Notes under the pieces: model-generated
Database searches by the model: none
The model's input: the letters and a program-made list of their open reading frames with translations, nothing else
What the model was told of the DNA's origin: nothing
Shown: in pieces, positions 29,491 to 36,628 of the stretch
How the letters are laid out: each line of letters starts with the position of its first letter
How positions within the stretch are numbered: position 1 is the first letter of the stretch
Assembly: GCF_016907695.1 (NCBI RefSeq)
Contig: NZ_JAFBCK010000001.1
Span: 2,535,001 to 2,599,000, forward strand
Source: Actinokineospora baliensis
GTDB taxonomy: Bacteria; Actinomycetota; Actinomycetes; Mycobacteriales; Pseudonocardiaceae
Length of the DNA: 64,000 bases
Reading direction: 5' to 3'
Made by a program: the position numbers and the translations under genes

Positions 29491-29577
29491 CCGCCCGGGC
29501 ACCACCGGTGACCAGCTGGTTCCGTAACGGACACCGAGGCTACGGCTCGATAACAACTGAAGGTAGACTCGCCGACC

Positions 29578-30267
29578 GTGATCCGGCTCGAACAGGTTTC
29601 CAAGGTCTACAAGACCTCCACCCGGCCTGCCCTGGAGAACGTTTCCGTGCAGGTCGACAAGGGTGAGTTCGTCTTCCTGATCGGCCCATCGGGCTCGGGT
29701 AAGTCGACCTTCCTCCGGCTGCTGCTGCGCGAAGAGGTCCCCAGCAAGGGGCGCGTGTACGTGGCGAACTTCGACCTGACCAGGATGGCGCGGCGCCGGG
29801 TGCCCCGGCTGCGGCAGTCCATCGGCTGCGTCTTCCAGGACTTCCGGCTGCTGGCGAACAAGACCGTCGCGGAGAACGTGGCGTTCGCCCTCGAGGTGAT
29901 CGGCAAGCCCCGGCACACCATCAAGAAGGTGGTGCCCGAGGTGCTGGAGCTGGTCGGCCTGGAGGGCAAGGCCGAGCGGATGCCGCACGAGCTCTCCGGC
30001 GGTGAGCAGCAGCGGGTGGCCATCGCCCGCGCGTTCGTCAACCGGCCGCTGATGCTGCTGGCCGACGAGCCGACCGGGAACCTCGACCCGGACACCAGCC
30101 AGGACATCATGCTGCTGCTGGAGCGGATCAACCGCACCGGCACCACCGTCCTGATGGCCACCCACGACCACTCCATCGTGGACTCCATGCGACGACGGGT
30201 CGTCGAGCTCGACCTGGGTCGCGTTGTCCGCGACGACGCGCGGGGCGTCTACGGCGTCGGTCGGTAA
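29578..30267 (+). CDS. ftsE: cell division ATP-binding protein FtsE
   Basis: The product is 229 aa, an ABC ATPase with Walker [10 protein letters not shown] (about residues 37-45), signature [14 protein letters not shown] and Walker [12 protein letters not shown]. FtsE with FtsX forms a membrane complex that activates peptidoglycan hydrolases at division. GTG 29578 is the start. ftsX follows after 57 bp. Confidence 0.96.
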   Translation: MIRLEQVSKVYKTSTRPALENVSVQVDKGEFVFLIGPSGSGKSTFLRLLLREEVPSKGRVYVANFDLTRMARRRVPRLRQSIGCVFQDFRLLANKTVAENVAFALEVIGKPRHTIKKVVPEVLELVGLEGKAERMPHELSGGEQQRVAIARAFVNRPLMLLADEPTGNLDPDTSQDIMLLLERINRTGTTVLMATHDHSIVDSMRRRVVELDLGRVVRDDARGVYGVGR

Positions 30268-30324
30268 CGACCCGCCAGGCCCCCAGAACCACCCGGACCC
30301 GGACAGCGAGGAACCCCACCCCCG

Positions 30325-31227
30325 ATGCGTGCCAGCTTCGTGTTCAGCGAGGTCGTGACCGGTCTGCGCCGGAACATCACGATGACCATCGCGATGATCA
30401 TCACGACCGCCATCTCGCTGCTGCTGCTCGGCGGTGGGCTGCTGGTGGTGCGGATGATCGACAACACCAAGGAGCTCTACCAGGACAAGGTCGAGGTCAA
30501 CATCTACCTGACCAACGACGTGTCCGCCTCGGACAAGGACTGCAAGGCCGACCCGTGCCGCGGGCTGCGCTCGCAGCTGGAGTCCGACCCGGCGGTGGAG
30601 CGGGTGGAGTTCGAGAACCGCGACCAGGCATACGAGCGGTTCAAGCGGATCTTCGAGGCGCAGCCGGAGCTGGTGAAGCTGGCCAGGCCGGAGGCGCTGC
30701 CGTCCTCGTTCAACGTGCGGCTCAAGGACCCGGACCGGCCCGAGGTGATCATCCAGACCTACAAGGGCAAGGCCGGGGTCGACTCGATCGGCGACCAGAG
30801 CCAGTTCCTGGACCGGTTCTTCAGCGCGCTCAACGGGGTCCGCAACGCGACGTTCTTCATCGCGGGCGTGATGGCCGTCGCCGCGCTGCTGCTGATCTCC
30901 AACACGGTGCAGCTCTCGGCGTTCACCAGGCGCACCGAGGTCGGCATCATGCGCCTGGTGGGCGCGACGCGGTGGTACACGCAGTTGCCCTTCCTCCTCG
31001 AGGCGGTGGTCACCGGCATCGTCGGTGCCCTGGTGGCGATAGCCATGCTGGTCGGGGCCAAGCTGGCGTTCCTCGACGACGTGCTGGCGCAGCCGATCAA
31101 GTCCGGCGTGGTGAAGTCGGTCGAGGCGGGTGACCTGGCGTTCGTGTCGCCGATCCTGCTGCTGATCGCCATCGTCATCTCGGCGTTCACCGGCTACGTC
31201 ACCCTGCGCCTCTACGTCCGCACGTAG
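30325..31227 (+). CDS. ftsX: cell division membrane protein FtsX
   Basis: The product is 300 aa. One N-terminal membrane helix (ITMTIAMIITTAISLLLLGG) is followed by an extracytoplasmic domain (about residues 50-175, with a cysteine pair DKDCKADPCRG) and three C-terminal helices with the FtsX motif RRTEVGIMRLVGAT. It is the partner of FtsE. smpB follows after 30 bp. Confidence 0.96.
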   Translation: MRASFVFSEVVTGLRRNITMTIAMIITTAISLLLLGGGLLVVRMIDNTKELYQDKVEVNIYLTNDVSASDKDCKADPCRGLRSQLESDPAVERVEFENRDQAYERFKRIFEAQPELVKLARPEALPSSFNVRLKDPDRPEVIIQTYKGKAGVDSIGDQSQFLDRFFSALNGVRNATFFIAGVMAVAALLLISNTVQLSAFTRRTEVGIMRLVGATRWYTQLPFLLEAVVTGIVGALVAIAMLVGAKLAFLDDVLAQPIKSGVVKSVEAGDLAFVSPILLLIAIVISAFTGYVTLRLYVRT

Positions 31228-31257
31228 CCCCGGGCGCGCTGCGTAGAGTTGCGCGTC

Positions 31258-31734
31258 ATGGCGAAGGAACGCGGGCGCAAGGCGATCGTCACCAACCGCA
31301 AGGCCCGGCACGACTACTCGATCATCGACACCTACGAGGCCGGTGTGGTCCTCGTGGGCACCGAGGTCAAGAGCCTGCGCGAGGGCCGGGCGTCCATCGT
31401 CGACGCGTTCGCCACCGTCGACGACGGTGAGGTGTTCCTGCGCAACCTGTTCATCCCGGAGTACCTGCAGGGCACCTGGACCAACCACGAGCCGCGGCGC
31501 ACCCGCAAGCTGCTGCTGCACCGGGCCGAGATCAGCAAGCTGATCGGCAAGATCAAGGAGTCCGGGGTCTCGCTGGTCCCGCTGTCGATGTACTTCGCCG
31601 ACGGCAAGGTGAAGGTCGAGCTGGCCCTGGCCAAGGGCAAGAAGGCTTACGACAAGCGGCAGGACCTCGCCAAGCGCGACGCCAACCGGGAGATCGCGAA
31701 GGCGGTCGGGCGCCGGGCCAAGGGCCGCGAGTAG
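31258..31734 (+). CDS. smpB: SsrA-binding protein SmpB
   Basis: The product is 158 aa. It binds tmRNA and brings it to stalled ribosomes. Typical segments are [45 protein letters not shown] and the basic C-terminal tail [22 protein letters not shown] 31258 gives the conserved start MAKERGRK. The tmRNA it serves is at 42835 in this window. The amidohydrolase gene begins directly after its stop. Confidence 0.97.
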   Translation: MAKERGRKAIVTNRKARHDYSIIDTYEAGVVLVGTEVKSLREGRASIVDAFATVDDGEVFLRNLFIPEYLQGTWTNHEPRRTRKLLLHRAEISKLIGKIKESGVSLVPLSMYFADGKVKVELALAKGKKAYDKRQDLAKRDANREIAKAVGRRAKGRE

Positions 31735-32670
31735 GTGGGCCCCGGCAGCGACGCCGAGGTCGCCGGGCTGGTCCGCGGTCTTGGCGTGCCCGGCTTGGTC
31801 GACGTGCACGTGCACTTCCTGCCGGAGCGGGTGCAGCGCAAGGTGTGGGCGTACTTCGACGACGCCGAGCGCACCTACGGGCTGGCCTGGCCGATCCACT
31901 ACCGGGGGTCGGAGGGTCAACGCGTGGCGACGCTGCGGGCACTCGGCGTGGTCGGGTACGCGCCGCTGGTCTACCCGCACAAGCCGGGCATGGCCGAGTG
32001 GCTCACCGAGTGGGTCCTGGAGTTCGCGGCCAGGGTGCCCGAGGCGGTGCCCACCGCGACCGTCTTCCCGGAACCGTCGGTCATCGGGTACCTGGAGACC
32101 GCTCTGCGCGCGGGCGTCCGGTGCGTGAAGGCGCACGTGCAGGTCGGCGGTTACGACCCGCGAGAGCCGGTGCTGGACCCCGCGTGGGGGATGCTGGCCG
32201 AGGCGGGCGTGCCGGTGGTTGTGCACTGTGGACACGGTCCGCTGCCGGGTGAGTTCACCGGGCTGCCGGTGTTTGAAGAGGTGCTGCGCCGCCACCCCCG
32301 GTTGACCGCCGTCCTCGCGCACGCGGGCATGCCGGAGACGGCTCGGGCGTTGGACCTCGCGGGGCGCTATTCGCGGGTATACCTGGACACGACGATGGTC
32401 GGCGTCGAGTTCACCCTCCGGTCGGCGCCGCTGCCGCCGGACTGGACGGCACGGTTGGCTGACCTCGGCGACCGCGTGGTGCTCGGTACCGACTTCCCGA
32501 GCATCCCGTACTCCTACGCCGAGCAGCTGCGGGCCATCTGGGACTGGGCCCAGGCCCCTGGCCTGGGCGAACCGTTCCTGCGGGCGGTGTTGCACGACAA
32601 CGGGGCCAGGTTGCTCGCTCTGGGCGAACACGCCGGGGGAACAGAACCCGACTCAGGGAAGTTGACGTGA
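31735..32670 (+). CDS. amidohydrolase (amidohydrolase-2 type TIM barrel)
   Basis: The product is 311 aa. Metal-ligand strands are visible in order: DVHVHF (HxH), VVVHCGHG, AHAGMPE and VLGTDFPS, the pattern of the ACMSD/amidohydrolase-2 family. These enzymes hydrolyse or decarboxylate cyclic or aromatic substrates; which one is unknown. GTG 31735 abuts the smpB stop with no gap, so it is co-transcribed and probably coupled with smpB. The 3' end of the gene carries the operator of lon. Confidence 0.88.
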   Translation: MGPGSDAEVAGLVRGLGVPGLVDVHVHFLPERVQRKVWAYFDDAERTYGLAWPIHYRGSEGQRVATLRALGVVGYAPLVYPHKPGMAEWLTEWVLEFAARVPEAVPTATVFPEPSVIGYLETALRAGVRCVKAHVQVGGYDPREPVLDPAWGMLAEAGVPVVVHCGHGPLPGEFTGLPVFEEVLRRHPRLTAVLAHAGMPETARALDLAGRYSRVYLDTTMVGVEFTLRSAPLPPDWTARLADLGDRVVLGTDFPSIPYSYAEQLRAIWDWAQAPGLGEPFLRAVLHDNGARLLALGEHAGGTEPDSGKLT

Positions 32671-32684
32671 TCAGACTCAACTTC
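32658..32684 (+). promoter_or_regulatory. HAIR-type (HspR) operator in front of lon
   Basis: GAAGTTGA and TCAACTTC form a perfect 8-bp inverted repeat with an 11-bp spacer. Read as TTGACG-N7-ACTCAA it has the HAIR spacing (CTTGAGT-N7-ACTCAAG); the right half is perfect over ACTCAA. It lies 13 bp upstream of the lon ATG and overlaps the previous stop codon. HspR control of lon is known in Streptomyces. Confidence 0.68.
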
Positions 32685-32697
32685 TGGAGTGTGATCC

Positions 32698-35055
32698 ATG
32701 TCCGAGGCCCTGAACCTGCCGGTGCTCCCGCTGGACGACGCGGTCCTGCTGCCCGGCATGGTCGTCCCCATCCAGCTCACCGGCTCCGACAACGCCAACG
32801 AGGCCCGCGCCGCGGTTGAGGCCGCCCAGGCCGCCGGCGAGCCCGCCAGGGTCGTGCTGGTGCCCAGGCTGGACGGCAAGTACGCCCGCGTCGGCACGCT
32901 CGCCGTGGTCGAGCAGGTCGGCAGGCTGCCGGGCGGTGAGCGCGCCGCCGTGGTGCGCGGCACCGGGCGGGTCCGCATCGGTGCGGGCACCACCGGCCCC
33001 GGCGCGGCGCTGTGGGTGCAGGTGGACACCGCCGACGAGACGACCGATGCCAAGACCCGCGACCTGGCCCGCGAGTACAAGGGCCTGGTCACCACGATCC
33101 TGCAGCAGCGCGGCGCGTGGCAGGTGGTCGACAGCGTGACCCAGGTCGACGACCCGTCCGCGCTCGCCGACCTCGCCGGGTACGCCGCGTACCTGTCCGA
33201 CGAGCAGAAGGTCTGGCTGCTGGAGACCACCGACGTCTCCGAGCGGTTGGCCAAGCTGCTGGAGTGGGGCCGCGAGCACCTGGCCGAACTCGACGTCGCC
33301 GAGACAATCCGCCAGGACGTCAAGGAGGGGATGGAGCGCCAGCAGCGGGAGTTCCTGCTGCGCCAGCAGTTGGCCGCCATCCGCAAGGAACTGGCCGAAC
33401 TGGACGGCAAGCCCGCCTCCGAGGAGCAGGACTACCGGGCCAGGGTCGCCGAAGCCGACCTGCCGGAGAAGGTGCGCGAGGCCGCCCTGTCCGAAGTGGA
33501 CAAGCTGGAGCGGACATCGGAGCAGTCGCCGGAGGTGGGCTGGATCCGCACCTGGCTCGACACGGTGCTGGAGATGCCGTGGAGCACGCGCACGGATGAC
33601 GCGTACGACATCGCGGGCGCCCGGGCGGTCCTCGACGCCGATCACGCGGGGCTCGAGGACGTGAAGGACCGCGTCATCGAGTACCTGGCGGTGCGCAAGC
33701 GCCGCGACGAGCGTGGCCTAGGCGCTGTGGGCGGTCGCCGTAGTGGTGCCGTGCTGGCGTTGGCCGGTCCGCCTGGGGTCGGCAAGACGTCTCTGGGTGA
33801 GTCGGTCGCGCGGGCGATGGGGCGCAAGTTCGTCAGGGTCGCGCTGGGTGGTGTGCGCGACGAGGCGGAGATCCGCGGCCACCGGCGCACCTACGTCGGC
33901 GCGTTGCCCGGCCGGATCGTGCGCGCCATCAAGGAGGCGGGCTCGATGAACCCGGTCGTGCTGCTCGACGAGATCGACAAGGTCGGCTCCGACTACCGGG
34001 GCGACCCGACGGCGGCGCTGCTGGAGGTGCTGGACCCGGCGCAGAACCACACCTTCCGCGACCACTACCTGGAGGTCGAACTCGACCTGTCCGATGTGGT
34101 CTTCCTAGCCACCGCCAACGTCGTCGACGCCATCCCGGCCCCGCTGCTCGACCGCATGGAACTGGTCACGCTCGACGGCTACACCGAGGACGAGAAGGTG
34201 ACCATCGCCCGCGACCACCTGCTGCCCCGGCAGTTGGAGCGGGCGGGCATGACGGCCGACGAGCTCGTCATCACCGAGCCCGCCCTGCGGCTGCTGGCGG
34301 GGGAGTACACCCGCGAGGCTGGTGTGCGCCAACTCGAGCGGGCGATCGCCAGGGTGCTGCGCAAGGTCGCCGCGAAGCTGGCACTGGCGGCGGTGTCACT
34401 GCCGTTGCGCGTGGCCGCCGACGACCTGCGCGGCTACCTCGGCCAGCCCAAGCACACCCCGGAGTCAGCCGAACGAACCTCCGTACCGGGCGTCTCCACC
34501 GGCCTCGCGGTCACCGGCGCGGGCGGCGACGTCCTGTTCGTCGAAGCATCCCTGGCGGACAAGGCCACCGGCGGAACGGGCGTCACGCTCACCGGGCAAC
34601 TGGGTGACGTGATGAAGGAGTCCGCCCAGATCGCCCTGTCCTTCCTCCGGTCCCACGGCGCGGCCCTGGGCCTACCGGTAGCCGACCTGGCCGAACGCGG
34701 CGTGCACGTCCACGTCCCGGCGGGCGCGGTGCCCAAGGACGGCCCCAGCGCAGGCATCACCATGACCACCGCCCTTGCCTCGCTCCTGTCAGGGCAACCG
34801 GTCCGCTCCGACGTGGCGATGACCGGCGAGGTATCCCTCACCGGCCGAGTCCTCCCGATCGGCGGGGTGAAGCAGAAGCTGCTCGCCGCCCACCGCGCGG
34901 GCATCACCACGGTGCTGTTGCCGCAACGCAACGAGCCGGACCTGGAGGACGTGCCGAACTCGGTGCGCGAAGAACTGACCGTGCACTTGGTCAGCGATGT
35001 ACGGGATGTATTGCGGCTGGCACTGGAGCCGCAGGCAGGTCAACTCGCCGCGTGA
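32698..35055 (+). CDS. lon: ATP-dependent protease Lon
   Basis: The product is 785 aa. An N-terminal LON substrate domain (LNLPVLPLDDAVLLPGMVVP) is followed by an AAA+ module with Walker A GPPGVGKTS (Lys363) and Walker B VVLLDEIDKV, and a C-terminal protease domain with the dyad Ser684 (DGPSAG) and Lys727 (IGGVKQK), 43 residues apart as in E. coli Lon. ATG 32698 has TGGAG eight bases upstream. The gene sits behind an HspR-type operator, which suggests heat-shock control. Its 3' end overlaps the convergent acyltransferase gene by 65 bp. Confidence 0.97.
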   Translation: MSEALNLPVLPLDDAVLLPGMVVPIQLTGSDNANEARAAVEAAQAAGEPARVVLVPRLDGKYARVGTLAVVEQVGRLPGGERAAVVRGTGRVRIGAGTTGPGAALWVQVDTADETTDAKTRDLAREYKGLVTTILQQRGAWQVVDSVTQVDDPSALADLAGYAAYLSDEQKVWLLETTDVSERLAKLLEWGREHLAELDVAETIRQDVKEGMERQQREFLLRQQLAAIRKELAELDGKPASEEQDYRARVAEADLPEKVREAALSEVDKLERTSEQSPEVGWIRTWLDTVLEMPWSTRTDDAYDIAGARAVLDADHAGLEDVKDRVIEYLAVRKRRDERGLGAVGGRRSGAVLALAGPPGVGKTSLGESVARAMGRKFVRVALGGVRDEAEIRGHRRTYVGALPGRIVRAIKEAGSMNPVVLLDEIDKVGSDYRGDPTAALLEVLDPAQNHTFRDHYLEVELDLSDVVFLATANVVDAIPAPLLDRMELVTLDGYTEDEKVTIARDHLLPRQLERAGMTADELVITEPALRLLAGEYTREAGVRQLERAIARVLRKVAAKLALAAVSLPLRVAADDLRGYLGQPKHTPESAERTSVPGVSTGLAVTGAGGDVLFVEASLADKATGGTGVTLTGQLGDVMKESAQIALSFLRSHGAALGLPVADLAERGVHVHVPAGAVPKDGPSAGITMTTALASLLSGQPVRSDVAMTGEVSLTGRVLPIGGVKQKLLAAHRAGITTVLLPQRNEPDLEDVPNSVREELTVHLVSDVRDVLRLALEPQAGQLAA

Positions 35056-36283
35056 GGCTGACCCTCCGGTCGTGGGTGCACAGTGCGACGCCCACGAGTA
35101 CCAGCACCGCCCACGGCACGGGCCCGTCGAACAAGGCGGGCCCGTCCGGGGCGAAACCGCGCACAGTGAGCCCGAGCAGCCCGCCCGTCGCCGTCATGTA
35201 CCCCGCTGCCACCGCACCGCTCGGCGGAACGGCCCGGCCGCCGCCGGTTTCGAAGCGGCCGAAGACGCGGACCAGGGCGGTCAGCACCAGGCCGGTGCAG
35301 GTGAGCCACATCGGGGCCACGGCGAACCAGGCGAGGGAGCCGGGGTCGGGGGTCCGGTAGCCCATGCCGACCACCATGATCCCGGCGACCACGACCAGGG
35401 CGGGCATGTGCCACAGGTAGATCGTGGTGCAGCGGGCGGCCACCGCGTCGACGGCGGGTCCGGCGAGCCTGGTGAGGAAACGCCTGGCCAGCAGCAGCAA
35501 CCCCAGTTGGCCGACCGCAAGCGGGAGCAGCACGGCGGCGGGCGGGCTCATGTTCGACATCGGCGCACCGGGCATGCCGATCATGCTCAGCGCGTACGGT
35601 CCACACGCGACCATCAGCGCGACGACCCCGAACCCGGCGACCGCCATTGCTGTGTGCGCCCGCTTGCCGAGTTCGAACCGGCCGTCGGTGTAGCAGAGGC
35701 CCAGTTGGTGCACCGCGACCCAGATGACGACGGCGTTGACGAACCCGGCTTCGGGGAGTCCGGCGAACCGCACCACGTCGACCACGACCGCCGTCACGGC
35801 CAGGGGGACCAGCACGGCGAGCCCGAACCTGTCGTGCGCGCGGGTCATCAGCGGGGTGAGCGCGACGACGACCAGGTAGACCACCAGGAACCACAGCAGT
35901 TGCGCACTGATGCCGCCCGCGATGTCCACCGGCTGCGGCGGAACTCCTAGGCGCAGCAGCACGTGGGGGAGGGCGACCCACACCGCGGCCAATGGCAGTA
36001 CCGGCAGAACGAGGCGGCGGAGTCTGCTGGCCAGCCAGGCCCGGGTGTCGGTGCTGGCCCTATAGGAGTGCAGGTTCGCCGCGCCGCCCGCGAAGAACAC
36101 GACCGGCATCACCTGTGACAGCCAGGTCAACAACCACCAACCGGGAGTGGTCAGGGCGTTCCCGGTTTCAACAGTGTGCCCATTGCTGGCCAACACCGGC
36201 ATCAGCCAGTGTTGGGCCACCACCAGTAAGACCGCCCCCACTCGGATCACGTCCAAGAACGGGTCCCGCCGCGCCCTGCTCAA
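34991..36283 (-). CDS. acyltransferase-3 family membrane protein
   Basis: The product is 430 aa with about ten membrane helices. The N-terminus FLDVIRVGAVLLVVAQHW has the catalytic-type histidine of the acyltransferase-3 (OafA/NodX) family, and YLWHMPALVVVAG is the other family hallmark. Such proteins acylate cell-surface sugars or secondary metabolites. The start codon appears to be TTG 36283, with GAGGGGG upstream. The C-terminus runs 65 bp into the lon coding sequence on the other strand. Confidence 0.86.
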   Translation of the reverse strand: MSRARRDPFLDVIRVGAVLLVVAQHWLMPVLASNGHTVETGNALTTPGWWLLTWLSQVMPVVFFAGGAANLHSYRASTDTRAWLASRLRRLVLPVLPLAAVWVALPHVLLRLGVPPQPVDIAGGISAQLLWFLVVYLVVVALTPLMTRAHDRFGLAVLVPLAVTAVVVDVVRFAGLPEAGFVNAVVIWVAVHQLGLCYTDGRFELGKRAHTAMAVAGFGVVALMVACGPYALSMIGMPGAPMSNMSPPAAVLLPLAVGQLGLLLLARRFLTRLAGPAVDAVAARCTTIYLWHMPALVVVAGIMVVGMGYRTPDPGSLAWFAVAPMWLTCTGLVLTALVRVFGRFETGGGRAVPPSGAVAAGYMTATGGLLGLTVRGFAPDGPALFDGPVPWAVLVLVGVALCTHDRRVSLTRRVDLPAAPVPAAIHPVHR

Positions 36284-36628
36284 TGCGTCCCCCTCGTGCC
36301 TTCCCGCGCCGCCAGCTGCCGGGTTCGAGCATGTCGGCCCAGGTGGCGCCGCACAGCCCGGTCAGCCGGTGTCCTGGTCGGGGTGGCTGCCGCAGTGCCG
36401 GGGGTGGGGCCAGCCCCACCCCTGTGAATTCACACGGGTTATCGCTATTCAAGTGTCGATATGAAGGCATCACCTCGCGCGGGCCCGCGCGCTATGGACT
36501 GAACAGTGGAATTCATTCCCGTGCTCTGGCGCGAATGGGTGTGATTGTGGTTGCTTCTCACGACCGGCATGCCGAGCCGTTCGATGAACGTCGTCCCTGA
36601 TCCCTGCATCGCTTTTTGGAGTCATCCG
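36284..36628. other. divergent intergenic region with a 12-bp palindrome
   Basis: The region separates the acyltransferase and the secreted protease. It contains the palindrome TGTGAATTCACA (36423-36434) and an AT-richer stretch at 36420-36475 that could hold promoters. The protease ribosome-binding site is GGAG at 36618-36621. No gene is seen. Confidence 0.45.

Noticed and set aside
27592..32631. Antisense reading frame of 1679 codons
   Set aside because: It runs opposite prfB, ftsE, ftsX, smpB and an amidohydrolase. Its product is a low-complexity mix of R, G, V, L, D and Q, the usual shadow of high third-position GC.
36423..36434. TGTGAATTCACA as a CRP-type site
   Set aside because: The half-sites are contiguous instead of separated by six bases, so it does not fit CRP; left as an unexplained palindrome.
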